Positions 33,601 to 48,600 of a stretch of 64,000 nucleotides of DNA are shown here, piece after piece. Position 1 is the first letter of the stretch. Each line of letters opens with the position of its first letter. Position numbers and translations under genes: made by a program. Below the pieces are notes generated by a model. That model was not told the DNA's origin. It ran no database searches and was given only the letters and a program-made list of their open reading frames with translations. This stretch comes from Nipponacmea schrenckii (lineage: Eukaryota > Mollusca > Gastropoda > Lottiidae): NCBI GenBank assembly GCA_030562195.1, contig JAUJPP010000003.1, positions 34,540,602-34,604,601 of the forward strand, given 5' to 3'.

Positions 33601-36600
33601 TAATTGTTCTTATTTATCTATACATTTATTGTTTTGAATACTTATTAAACAACATAAAATAAAAGTCAACAATTCAAGTTAAGGCTTGTATTTGACCTGA
33701 ATATGCGCATCTTGGCTCAATAGCCTCTCAGCTTTTTTATTCCCACCTGAAAAATGTAAACTAAGATTTTCCTATGTGGAACCTCTACAAGTGGAAGTTA
33801 ATGTAAAATAAAGTTCACTCTTACAGTGATGTCTGTCCATGTTAAACGGTGAATATTTTTAGGTCAAGAGTTATTTACAAATAACAAATATTGGTTGTCA
33901 ATATTATTGTTATTTTTAAGCCACTTCATATAGGTCACTGCATCTACCTAGTGGAAGTGTTTTTCCATTTTGTTTATATGCCAATAATGCCAAACTTGTT
34001 CTTAGTGAGTTTCTTGAAAAAAGAAATTGGGTCATATGCAGATTGTTAAAAACAGATCATAATATATGAATTTTAGTGTTAAATATATTATGTTGATCTC
34101 TTTAGCCGCGTTTAGACAGCCATGAAATCTGGCCTACTTGAAGTGAGCCGTGCTCGGCCCGCTTGGTCGGTACCGTTTACACAGCACTGTTTTCACTAGG
34201 CCAGAATCTAAAAATAGACATGCTCTCTAGTCAAAGGAGGTGAAAAGAACACTAAAAGACAAAATGGCGCCTAACATAAACAAATTCTTGATTTTTAAGT
34301 TTTTGTTAATTTTGTTTCGTTCAAAGCGAAAACGAAATTTAAGAATCGTCAATTTTGAGACACACAGCGATTGTCTCATAAATTTTGTGGTTGTGGCGAG
34401 CACCTTCCAGTTGAACTTGTATGGTCTCGTCACCCCAAATAGCGATCAAAGCTTCGGTTTCTTCATCAGTCCAAGTAGCTCCGCGTTGGGCACACATTTT
34501 AACGCAGATGTTTGATGTAAATAATAATATTAGCCTAGCTTGTCGTTCCCGCGGAATAAGTTAAAAGGTCAAGGCCATTATAGCGCAAGCGCAAAAGGTC
34601 TCAGCAAAGTGGGCCAAGTGCACTCGGCCCAGTGGCGTGTTTACAAAGCACTAATATTTTGCCGTGCCGTGCTCGGTCTGGACCGAGACCACCTCTTCTT
34701 GGGGGGCTCGGCCCACTTGAAACTAGCACGGTGCCGAGCCCCCTCAACCCGGACTCGGCCCGGATTACTTTTGGCTGTCTAAACGTGGCTTTTGAGTGCA
34801 TAAGTTGATTTTTGAGAAGTTATCTTGATCTGTGATGAAATTTAGAGAGCACTATGTTGGTCTTCTAGAGAACACTATGTTGGTCTTGTAGAGAGTTCTA
34901 TGTTGGCCTAAGAGAGCACTATGTTGGTCTTATATTTATTCTTATAGAGAGCATTATGTTGGTCTTATAGATAACAGTATGTAGGTATTATATTTATTCT
35001 TATAGAGAGCACTATGTTGGTCTTATATTTATTCTTATAGAGAGCACTATGTTGGCCTTATATTTATTCTTATAGAGAGCACTATGTTGGTCTTATAGAG
35101 AGCACTATGTTGGTCTTATATTTATTCTTATAGAGAGCACTATGTTGGCCTTATATTTATTCTTATAGAGAGCACTATGTTGGCCTTATATTTATTCTTA
35201 TAGAGAGCATCATATTTATTCTTATAGAGAGCACTATGTTGGCCTTATAGAGAGCACTATGTTGGCCTTATATTTATTCTTATAGAGAGCACTATGTTGG
35301 TCTTATAGATAACAGTATGTTGGCCTTATATTTATTCTTATAGAGAGCACTATGTTGGCCTTATATTTATTCTTATAGAGTGCACCATGTTGGTCTTATA
35401 TTTATTCTTATAGAGAGCACTATGTTGGCCTTATATTTATTCTAATAGAGAGCACTATGTTGGTCTTATATTTATTCTTATAGAGAGCACTATGATGGCC
35501 TTATATTTATTCTTATAGAGAGTACTATGTTGGTCTTATATTTATTCTTATAGAGAGCACTATGTTGGTCTTATATTTATTCTTATAGAAAGCACTGTGA
35601 CGGTCTTAAAGAGAGCACTATGATAGTCTTATATTTATTCTTATAGAGAGCACTATGTCCGTCTTATAGAGATCACTATGTTGGTCTTATAGAGAGCAAT
35701 ATGATGGTCTTATAGAGAGCATTATGTTGGTCTTATAGAGAGCACTATGATGGTCTTATAGAGAGCATTATGTTGGTCTTATAGAGAACAGTATGTTGGC
35801 CTTATAAAGAGCACTTTGTTGGTCTCATAGAGAGCACTATGTTGGTCTTATAAAGAGCACTATGTTGGTCTTATAGAGATCACTTTGTTGGTTTTATAGA
35901 GTTCACCATGTTGGTCTTGTAGAGAGCACTATGTATAGAGAGCACTATGTTGGTCTTGTAGAGAACACTATGTTGGTCTTATAGAGAGCATTATGTTGGT
36001 CTTATAGAGAACAGTATGTTGGCCTTATAAAGAGCACTGTGTTGGTCTCATAGAGAGCACTATGTTGGTCTTATAAAGAGCACTATGTTGGTCTTATAGA
36101 GAGCACTATGTTGGTCTTATAGAGAGCACTATGTTGGTCTTATAGAGAGCACTATGTTGGTCTTATAGAGAGCACTATGTTGGTCTTATAGAGAGCACTA
36201 TGATGGTCATATAGAGAACAGTATGTTGGTCTTATAGAGAGCAGTATGTTGGTCTTATAGGAGAGCACTATGTTGGTCTTATAGAGAGCACTATGTTGGT
36301 CTTATAGAGAACACTATGTTGGTCTTCTAAGGAGCACTATGTTGGTCTTATAAAGAGCCCTATGTTGGTCTTATAGAGAGCACTATGTTGGTCTTATAGA
36401 GAGCACCTATGATGGTCTATAAAGATAGCACTATGATGGTCTTATATTTATTCTTATAGAGAGCACTATGTTGGTCTTATAAAGAGCACTATGTTGGTCT
36501 TATAAAGAGCCCTATGTTGGTCTTATAGAGAGCACTATGATGGTCCTATAGAGAGTTGTATGTTGGTCTTTTAGAAGAGCACTATGTTGAGTCTTTAGAA

Positions 36601-39600
36601 GTATATGTTGATGTTTTAGAAAGTATTATGTTGATGTTTTAGAAAGTATTATGTTGATGTTTTAGAAAGTATTATGTTGATGTTTTAGAAAGTATTATGT
36701 TGATGTTTTAGACAGTATTATGTTGATGTTTAGACAGTATTGATAAATCAACATATTGTTTCTGATAAGCAATTAGATTATTTGATAATTATATTGATTC
36801 ACAATGGTTTTAATTAGTCGGGATGAGAAGAAGCCATGAGAGTTAGTGATGAGGTAAAAGATAAAAGTATCTTATCGTTCAGATTATGTGTAAATAAACA
36901 GAGACCCTTTGGTTATAGACTGTGCATGTTAAAGATCATTAAACAATGTATTTGAATTTTCTAATGGACTAATAATGCCATTAGATAATGAAATAAGACC
37001 TCTATTATAGATATACTACTTGTCTTCTGTATGTGAACTGAAATGTTTCTAAACTTAAAGAGAAGTAGTATATCCATAATAGTGGTCTTATTTATCTATC
37101 TAATGTTCTATCTACTTCTAAATATCATTAAGATGACTAATATCATTGTCTATTACACTCCATTTCATTTCACTATTTTGGGCTTCCTATCCTTAAAACA
37201 AACGCCACATTAAATATATTTTCAACAAATTTCTTGCCAATCAGGGTACCACTGAGGTGTATGCTGTACCATTTAGGATCACTAGTACCTAAGTTATTGA
37301 AATATAAAATTTTATGACTTTGGACCTATTTTGTCAGAAATGCAAGAAATTTATTTCCCTAAATAGAAAGTAAATGAAATAGACAATATTTGTGAATATA
37401 GCAGCACAAGATGATTTGGAAAAGCTGTTTCTAAATATTGTGTTCATGTTCATTGTATATAATTATATTGTAAAGTTTATAAATGTTGAAATAGTATATT
37501 ATCTAAAACCTCTTTTTTTCTGTGGAAAGCAAACTGTTTCCTCGTCCATTCGCTTGTTTTATTGGCTAGTTTATGTATTTTATCTGTTTTAAATGTTTAA
37601 AGTTCAAATTCTGTTTTATAACCTTTTGTTTGTCGACTGATTTGGATGGAGTTTATGTTGGTAGACTGATGTGAATTGCACAAAAAGTGTTTACATGAAG
37701 TATTCAGAAAATCTATGTGATGGTTTGAATGATATCAAACATTAAAGGATAAAATCCCTTGACAGAGAAAAATATATGTCAGAAATGAAACATATTGATA
37801 TTTGCTGTAAAACATATCTTTAGCTTGAACATGTCTAACGACAAATGGTCCAGAAAACCACCCGTACCAATAACATATTTGATATATTTCTTAATATAAT
37901 ATTTTCAGGAGCAGCCATATTGAATTTAGCAGAAGTACAAAAAGAGATACATGCCAAATTTGAAGAATGTGTAAGTAGACTAGTTAAGCTTTGGTATTTT
38001 ATAGCATCAAGTCTTGGTTACCAACCTATTGAACTATTGCTCAGTCTAAGCTTCACAATTTCTGTTAGTACCTTTAGGCTACATCTCACCTACCGGAAGA
38101 ACCAAGAGTTACTTGTAGGGTTTACAGTTAACAGTTCACAATGTTTGCAAGGGTCAAATAATAAGTCTGAAACAATGAAATATTGGTACATGGGACAAAA
38201 ATGATAGTCAAGTAATCAAAGTTTTACAAACTTTCTTGGGATACTAGGATCCTGTTTTGTGAAACATGGAATATATGATTGTTTGAGACTTACTGACTTA
38301 CTCTTAAGAAAATCTTTTTTAAAAATAAGTTTTTAGCAGCAGGGCGCTCCAATAGCCTTATATTTCATGTGTGCCAGAAGCACTGAAACCAAGGGGGAAG
38401 TGTGCAATACAAATAGCATCATGTCCCTTTAAATTAGAATTGCTATCTAATAGATAAGGTATTGTTGTGTACATGTAGATAACTATCACACCTGATATTG
38501 ACATCATTAAAAGTTGATGAGGGCTTTGTACAGTTATTAAATATTTCTGGTTGCCATGGAAATGTGAAAGTCAATATGTAATGTAGTAGATCTATATTTA
38601 TGTATTGAATTTCATAATCATCCTGAATTTAATGGCATCAAAACAAAAACAAAACATTATTGACATAGAATAACTGCTCTAATCTGGTTTTGGTTCCATT
38701 GGTAACAATCCTAGAGACATTATAGAACATCTGACATCATTCAAGTTTCAGCTTTGTATAGATACCAAGTTTACTTTTTAAACAAGGTGCAGATTTGCAA
38801 AATCTAACACCTCAATGACTTATGCATAAAGACACAATAGAGTCTAATATTAAATCTAATAATGTATTAACTCAATCACAGTCTAGGCCTACTATGAATT
38901 TATTTATTTGATTTGGCACCAAGTCCCTGTTACTTTGGGTTTTACCTCTCTACAACTTTATAATAATATTTATCCCTTCTAAGTAACATTATATTTTTAA
39001 TAATGTAATCAGGATCCTGTTTTACGAAAACTTAACTTAGGATATGATTTTAGTGTTTCAATAATCAGATTGGCCAATCACTAAAATTGAGTTTTTATTA
39101 ACCAATCAGGTTACTGTATTTCTTAAAATCTTGACTGTATCTTTGTTAAAATTTTGTGAAACAGGTCCCAGGATCACAGCCATCACCTGGTGGATTTCCA
39201 CAAACATTCTGACCAATTATTGCTTGAAACTTTATGTGTCAATCCAATTAAATCGATACTGCATCTTAGAATAGACATAAATTGATTTTCTTAAGAATTA
39301 TCAATATGAGTATATATTCATCAGTGAACTTACCTGGTGTTATAAAGTAACAGAATCCCTGTAAATTCTGGAAAATTCACAAAACATAGTAAATTATTGT
39401 AAACCTCTTAATCAATTTCATTAAGTGTTTTTCAATCATCAGTTTCATTTTTGATTATATAAGGATTCAGTTATGTTATTTACGGCAGCAGTTTTATCTA
39501 CTGATATGTGGATATTTATTTATTATGAACTGCGTTTTGAAACACATCCAGGTAACATTATCAAGTAAAAACTGATTGACAATGTTTAAAATTTCCTGGT

Positions 39601-42600
39601 CACAACATTTGGCTGATGCTTGAAATCCAAAATGTATCCATTATATTATTTCACTGTAGTAGAAATTAGTTGATTTGTTTTACAGACGAAAGCAGTATTT
39701 ACTGAAGTTATATTACCTTTAGAGCATAAATTAGATAAAGATTTCAAAAATGCTATAGTAAGTACTAAATTTGTTATTACTTTAATTTGAAACTGCTTGA
39801 CTGAGGGTAGATGAGCATTTTTATGTATAATATTGTTTGTCAACAGTACTTGCATTAACTTTTTTTGCAGACAACTGTGTGGCCATTTTCAGACAGTTAC
39901 TCAATATTTATGTGTCGGAAATTACCCAAAACAGGACCTAATATTTCTGTTGAAATCACATCATAGAAATAGAAGCAAAAAACAATTGATATATATGTAT
40001 ATAATTTATTAATTCATTGTCTATATGCACATAAACTTGTGAAACATTGATGTAATGAATCCATGTATAAAGTGTGTATTTGTTTCTCAGTCATTAAAAA
40101 ACTTGCATTTGTTCTTGCAGGCGGAACATCGGAAATATGTCAATGGACACAAAGGGTATATCGGTCCCTATGTTAAGGCTCAAGAGGCATTGAAAAAGTT
40201 TCGGAAGAAAAGTAAAAATAAATATTCTTATGATGAACAGAAAGAAGCACAAGTAAGTTGCTTATATATCTCTCTGAATTTGTGTATACAATAATGTACA
40301 AATAGGTATATGCATAAATGTGGAATTAACCAATATTATATTTTGTATGATGTAATTATGGATTACAGATGGATATGTGCAGAAGTGAAGTGAACTGAAC
40401 ATTTTGATGTGCTTGTATATTCGAGTCATTTTTGAATGGAACTCAAAAATTATCTCCTGTTTGTCGCTCATGCCAATTTTGTACTCCAAAATCCTGAAGA
40501 ACAGGAAATAAATTTGGTGTGGCCTAATATTGTTTTTATAAGAAAATTCTTTTATGAATTTAAGCAAGCATATTTTTAATAACTATTCTCATTTATGATT
40601 GATATGATTTAGTTTTAAAAATGTTCTGAACACAATAGTTTATAAAATAAGTGGATATATCTATTTATGATACTGTTGAGTTTTATAGCTAAGATTCCAT
40701 ATACTAATGTATATACTATTTGTTACCAATATGAATTATTTCATTACTTTTAATTGATATAAGAAGAAGGTTATGGGTTCGGCCAAATTGGCCAAAGGGT
40801 TGGATGCTCCCGTAGGTTCGTCCTATCAGGATCACTAGGATGCTGGGGTAATCGTTGACAAAATAGATAAGTGGAGAGTCGGTTGCACTGATGCTGACAG
40901 TATTACCAAACTGAATAGATTGAGAACCATATATGAGTTATATACACTTTATATGCGACGTTTCGGGCTTGGTTGCCCTTTGTCAAGTGGTTCTCAATCT
41001 ACTATTCAGTTGGGTAATACTGTCGGCACCAGTGCAACCGACTCTCCACTTATCTATTTTAATTGATATACATGTATTCTGTTTCAGTTTTTAAAAGCAG
41101 TAGGAAGAACACAAGATAAGTTAGATGAGTTTAGAGTTCAGGGTTTAAAAACGGTAAGTAATTATCCACCTATACTTAATAATCTTCTTATTGACCAGCT
41201 TTTGAATAGCATATTGTGTAAATTATTACTGATGGTGTCAAAATAGGGTGAGCTTGCTTGGTTGGAAGTTATCAATATATTATTTCGTGTTAGTCTTGAA
41301 CATTGAGTAAGAAATTTGCTCCTTGAATATTTGTCCCATGATGAGATCATGAAGAGACAACAATCTGACTTTCAAGACAAATATATTTAAACATTTTTCC
41401 ATTTGTCTATTGTTAATAAATAACAACCAAAAGTTTATTTCATTTCATTATTGAAGTGGACATCATGTGGCATGTTAATGAACCTGCAGACTTATTAATG
41501 CTCATGTGCACAAAGGGGGTGTTTTCCAACCAAGCACCCCCACCCTATATTTACAACTTCAGCTATTATATACTATTCAAATATTGGTCTTTATGAAACA
41601 TTAATAAGTGATAAATAACATGGTCTAATATGATTATAATTGATAAGGTTGTGGTATATCTTTAGGCTATTATCTGTTATAACTTATTATCTTTATTGTT
41701 TACATTAATATACTTTATATTGATATTACTTAAATTATCATAATTAATTATTCATCATTTTGTTAAAAAAAAAATTAGAAATTATCCAGACCTAATAAGG
41801 TTCTGGAGTAAAAGTGGCAGTAAAACAGGGCTTGGCATCATGCTAGTTTCGAGTGGTCGAGTTCCACAAAATGAGGTGGTATGGCACAGCAAAATATCAG
41901 TGCATTGTAAACTATGTTATTGGACTTAGTCATACTTATCGCCATAACAACCTTGACATTAATGTCCATATAAAACATAAGTTATATAATGGTGTTTGGA
42001 ATAGCTCCCTCTGCTGATATTCGCTCAAGCACTGAACTTTCATCATTTCTACAAAAATTTGAAGTGTTAAAGAATTTTTTTTACATTGAATATTACTAAT
42101 TTAGTCATGATTTTTCATAAAAGTACTTTTTATACGCCCACATGAAATGGGGGGCGTATATTGTCGTCACCCACATCTGTCCGTCCGTCCGTCCGTCCAC
42201 ATTTGCTCGTAAACACTCTGTGTAATACTTGACGGATTTAGATGAAACTTAATATGAGTGTTTATGATCACGCAAGGATGAACCCTATTGAAAATCAGCG
42301 AAATCGGAAAAAAATTATGAGTTCGTGCCCTTGTTCTTGAATGGCTCGTAAACACTCTATAACGTGCAATTCTTGACCGATTTTGATGAAACTTGGTGTG
42401 AGAGTATGTTATAACTCAAGGATAAACCCTATCGAAAATCAGCGAAATCGAAAAACATTTAGTATGAGTTATTGCCCTTGTTCTTGAAAACGCGTTCAAT
42501 TTTAACTTGTAAACACTCTTGAGAGAACAATTTTTAATGGATTTTAATGAAACTTGGCCTGAGTATTTGTTATCACCCAAGGATGAAGCCTATTGAAAAC

Positions 42601-45600
42601 CAGTCACATCGAAAAAAAATTAATATCAGTTATTGCCCTTGTTTTTGAAAACGCGTTCAATTTTAGCTTGTAAACACTCTACAAAGCACAGTTATTGACC
42701 GATTTTGAAGAAACTTGCTGAAATTGTTTAATATCACCCAAGAATGAACCCTTTTGAAAATAGCACATATCGAAATATATTTAATAGGAATTATTGCCCT
42801 TGTTCTATAAAATGTGTTGGATTTTTGCCTTGTAAACACTCTACAAGTCACAATTCTTGAGCGATTTTGACATAACTTGGCATGAGTATTTGTAATCACC
42901 TAAGGATGAACCCTATTGAAATTCAGTTAAATCGAAAAATATTTAGTATCAGTTATTGCCCTTGTGTTTGAAAATGCGTTCAATTTTAGCTTGTAAGCAC
43001 TCTAGAAAGAACAATTCTTAATGGATTTTGATAAAACTTGGCTTGAGTATTTGTTTTTACCCAAGGATGAACCTTATTGAAAATCAAATAAATCGAAATA
43101 TATTTAGTGTCAGTTATTGCCCTTGTGTTTGAAAACGGGTTTAACTTTTTGGCTAATAAACACTCTAGAAGGTATAATTCATGACCAATGTTGACAAAAC
43201 TCACCGAAATTGTTGGATATCGCAAGGGATGAGCCTAATTGAAAATTAAAAATATCAAAATATATCTAATATGAATTATTGCCCTTGTTCTTTTAAACGC
43301 GTTTGATTTTTGTCTCGTAAACACTTACATGGCACAATTCTTGATGGATTTCGATGAAACTTGGTGTGAGAGTGTGTTATAACTCAAGGATGAACCCTAT
43401 TGAAAATCAGCGAAATCGAAAAATTTTTAGTATGAGTTACTGCCCTTGTTTTTGAAATGGATTTTGATTAACTTTGGCTTGAGTATTTGTTTTTACCCAA
43501 GGATGAACCCTATTATAAATCAAATAAATAGAAATATATTTAGTGTCAGTTATAGCCCTTGTTCTTGAAAACGCGTTCAATTTTAGCTTGTAAACACTCT
43601 TGAAAGAACAATTTTTAATGGATTTTGATGTAACTTGGCTGGAGTATTTGTTGTCTCCCAAGGATGAACCCTATTGAAAATCGAAAAATATTTAGTACAA
43701 TTTATTGACCTTGTTTTTGAAAACGCGTTCAATTTAACTGGTAAACACTCTAGAAAGAACAATTTTGAATGGATTTTGAGGAAACTTGGCTTTAGTATTT
43801 GTTTTCTCACAAGGATAAACCCTATTGAAAATCAGATAAATCGAAAAATATTTAGTGTCAGTTATTGCGCCTGTTTCCAAAAACGCTTTCAACTTTTGGC
43901 TTGTGAACACTCTAAACATTCCTTTTTGACAAAACTCGCTGAAATTGTTTAATTTCAACCAAGGATGAGCCTTATTAAGAATTAAAAATATCAAAATATT
44001 ATTAAGGGTGAACCCTATTGCAAATCATAAAAATACCGAAAAATATTTAATGAGTTGTTATTAGGTACAATTCTTGACAGTTTTTAATGAAGCTAGAGAC
44101 CCTAGAAAAAAATAGGTTGGAAGGTTGAATATTTCATTCCACTGATTGTAACCTTACTGAAAAGTTTTTATTTGAAATAAATGCTGCCAGTGGGCGTATA
44201 TTACCTTGCCTGGCAAGCTATCTTTTTTGTAATTGTGAGAGCATATGCAACCTCGTCTATTTTTATAGAATGATCTTGTTATCTAGAAACATTTCAACTA
44301 AGATAGTTAAAAGGAAATAACACATTCTGAATTGTTACAGGGTATCACCAAGTCATTGCTGTAGGTTAAGGAATTTCTTGTCTTTAACTTTATTATACAT
44401 TTTGTAATAATTTTCTAGGCATTATTAGAAGAGAGAAAAGATTATTGTTTTTTATTAGAAAGATTAACATCTTTAGCTTATGTTCAGTCTACACATCATC
44501 GCAGGGTAAGTTTTTTAACTTCAGCCTCAGAGAGTCCTCATGGCAAACAAAGTTTCCATGTTATGTTATTGTTTATAATGTCCTGGGTTTTGACAGTAAG
44601 AAAAAAAAGAAATTAACAACTATATTTAACAAGGATAACAACTTAGGTTCACAAATCCGCCATGACAGGGACCCTTTCTACCAGCTGGTCCTTAGCCAAA
44701 CCTCTTGGCATTGATCTTTCCCGGATTATCCGTACCCATTTACAGCTGGGTAGACTGGAATTATGAGTGAAGATGACTTATTCAAGGTCATTGAACTATC
44801 ACACACCGATCGAGATTAGAACTCAAGTCCGACATTTTCAACGTATCCAAGCAAATGACGTCATGACGTTAAGAACCTATACTCTAACCGCTGTAGTATA
44901 GAACCCCAGTGAACCGTCGAATCTATTTGTAACTTCTCTGAATGTGCATTTTATACCTCACTACCACGGAACTTCATTTATTTGAGCTTAAAATATTCTT
45001 GTACATAGAATTAACCCCATAGCAAATAATAAGCTTGTATACAAGTAATTATGTACTATCAAATGGTATTTTTAGTCAATATTATTATTAACTGGTGCTA
45101 AAGAATTAACCTTAGTAGTAAGTATACCATTATCAAGTTTCAGTTGAATCTGAATATTGATTTAGATTGTTAATGGACTGGGTTTTATTTTGTGTAATTA
45201 GTGCTAACATTTGACATTGATTTTTAGAAAAATAAATTGTGATGGCTAAATGGAATGAATGTGTTTTTGCATGTTTTCTGTTTTAGATATGAATTTTCAG
45301 CTTTAACAATTTCAGAATTAATCATATAAGCATAAACCTTGTTGTGTCAACAATATTAAAATAAGCAGTGACATTATTCAAATTAGTGATTAGGTGTTGT
45401 GGGTCCTCAATTGATAAGTTGTATGTTCCACCCCACTTTGAAGTGTAACATTTCCAACTATTTTATTGGAATGATGACTGTGGTCAAAACTTGATGATAT
45501 CATAGGCAACAAACATCAATAAATTTGCTAAAGATGTAAATTGCATATTGTCAAATTTGTACATGATTAATCAAAAATAACTTGAGAAATACAAGTCTCC

Positions 45601-48600
45601 AGTAACAAAAAAAAAGGAACTTTGCATCGAAAAAAAAAAGTGCTTACTGTAAATTTTTTTGCCTGAATATCCATTGATTGGTCAGTAGATGAAAAGTAAA
45701 AGGGATTGTAAAGAGGTTTTGTAAATTTTTTATGTGAAATAAGGACACTGATAGTATCAATTTGCACCATTCCAAATTTTCAATCAAACGTCTGCAACAG
45801 GTGACATCATCAAACACTGACACACAGATATCTGATTGAAATTTGGAATGGTCCAGATGATATCAGTGTTAAAATACACAAAAAACAATCCCTTTAATGT
45901 CTGCTAACTGATATTGCATAGGTAATTGCAGGATTAATTGGAATAGACTATAGTTCAACTAACAGCAACCTGTCCTTTGTCAATGTAATATTTGATACTA
46001 ATGTTATCTATTTGAAGGGTAATGAGTTACTATCAGGAACTACTAGATGGAAGGAAATCTGTTCAAATCCTCATATTCTACCTCAGTCAACAGACTATTT
46101 TCTGAGAAAATCCGTTAGTATAGACGTATACAGAACATCCCATAATATGTTGTTACCCTTTGATATATCTCTCATACTTATCTTTCTTACTCCACACTTA
46201 AAGATGGGTTACCACATTTTATTTAAAAAAAATTTAAATTGATAAGGATCACTATCACATTGAAATTTAACTTTATTGGTATCAAGTAGGTCTTAGTTGA
46301 TTGTGACTTCTTTTCTATAATATTAGAATTACAGAAACTACATTCTACATCGGAATGGTTCAAAAAGAAGCTGCAATATTCCCAAATATATGTAAAGTTT
46401 TATTCTTTACAATCATTCGTAACTCATAACAGATGCTATTTCAAAATACAGAACAAATGTAGAAACCATCTTTAAACTTTTTCTTTCTTAAATATTATTT
46501 GTATGTTAGTATATAATATACTGCATTCTTTCCTGCCCTTATGCCTATTCATAAGCAATCATATAAAGTCAATGTCATTTCCTTCTCTCCTTTGAAGTTA
46601 TTGTATATATTATCTGTTTTATAATTGACATCATACATACATTCGTGAGCTTTTTGAGACAATCAGTAGCAAAGCTGAATATTGTTGATAATTACTAAGG
46701 CATGGTGTGTGGCATGGTACTTATTCATTTATTTTAAGCATGGCATGTATAGTTTCATGTTTATGCTTTCCTGAAAAAGAATACATCATGACTGGACAAA
46801 TTTATTTTTCATGTTCTTTTTCGTTCTTTAAATGGTCCTGAGTGAGTATAAATGATGTTCACCCTCTGTGGTATTTCTATGTTCAGTTTAAGTTACATGT
46901 CGTTATCTAAACTGGTGTTATGAACCTAAGAACAGTACTGTTGTGTGATAAAATTCCTTCTTACACTTTTTTAATCCAGAAACTTAGTCCACACCTTTTC
47001 AAATCATTATAATTTTTTTAAGTAATAATTTGTTATTTGTTTAGTAATTTGTTTCATATTATACCTTGTATATTTGTTAATTCAAATAATGTACTTTTAT
47101 TGTTTTATTATACTTGATCATATTTGTTTTTATGCATGTTTGCTTTTACTAATATTACTATAGTAGTTTTTAATCATTTGGTAATGGAGGTGAAATTAGT
47201 ATATTATGAAAACTGAATCAACATATCTTTAAGTCTTTTAAAGACAATTAAATATAAACTGGTAGTAAATGAAATAATTGTTTAGGTTAAAACATAAGTT
47301 TACTCAAATAGTACTAACAGATCTCCAAATTTATAAATTGATTGATTTTCAAAATGGACAAATTTGTCAGATATATTTAAAAAAAAATTATATTTTATCA
47401 TTATATGTATTTGATGTTTCTATTTTAAATCTCCAATTTTAGAATTAATTTTTAAATTTTGTGGATATCCAAGCAAGATATATATATTAAGATATATATT
47501 AATGTTAAATGTTGTTATTTTAGGATGGGCCAGATGTTGTGGAGAGAAGAGGAGGGAATGGGACAGGTAGTGGGGGAAATATTAGTCATAATGGTTACCC
47601 TGGTGGTGGGGGATACGATAGTGATACATCCTTTAATACCACCCCGTATCGTAGACCTATGAGTTCTCAATCAGTTGAATATAATACTCATAGACCAGTT
47701 AGACCACATTCAGAATACGCTTCACCTTCTATCTTACACAGTGAGTATCTTTAGTCATCTTTAGTCATCTTGAGTCTTGGAAAACAAGTCCAGTATGAAA
47801 CTTGCTGTGCTTTATATATTCTCTTGTTTTTCACTCATTGCCGTTTTCATTAGCCTATAAGAGTAGGACATGAAACTCCATTCATTTTATTTTCTTCAAT
47901 TCTTCAATTCATCAATTCATAAGGTGTAAATTGTGTTGAAACTTTATGGACTTTGTTATTATAGATTGTATTATGAATTATGCCATAATATATTCCCTTG
48001 TGTTTCTTGTTATTTGCTGTGGACTTGAAACCTATACATACATGACCTAGACTTTTGAATAGCCTCCCTTAAACTTTTGAACAACCTTCAATAATCATAA
48101 AATATGAAACTTTCCTAAGATTAACAGCATTATTTATTATAAGCTTAAAATAGAAAGGTGACAAAAGATAATATTATGTAATGTAATGTAAAAAAAATCT
48201 GCTATAGCTATAAAACAACATGATAGTTATGTTTCAAACTTTGATAAAAATAACATCTATTTCAACAATATCAATATTAGGTCATCTTGAAGGAACTTCT
48301 TCACCTTTATGTTCTTTTTCTCATTGAATTTTCCAGGTAAGACGTTACCACGGCAGCATTCAATGCAGCCATCATCACCACCTAAAGGAGCACAAGTAAG
48401 AGCAGTTTATGCTCACATTGGTGAAGGCAATAATCAACTGAGTTTTGGTGATGGTGATGTTATAACATTAATAGGAGAGAAATCAGATGGTTGGCAATAT
48501 GGCCATAATGTTCGTACTGGACAGTAAGTATAGCTAATATAACATGTCAGTCAAGTTCAGGCATTTGTTTTGTCCATTGTATTTTTTCCAGGCTTCTGTT

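Noticed and set aside
42167..43994. Series of minus-strand frames of 62-86 codons
   Set aside because: They all translate the ~157-bp core repeat of a mobile element.
41460..44620. Additional host exon within the BAIAP2 intron containing the 2.1-kb element
   Set aside because: Flanking exons (41088-41153 and 44419-44505) join directly in phase 0 and the domain sequence is continuous.
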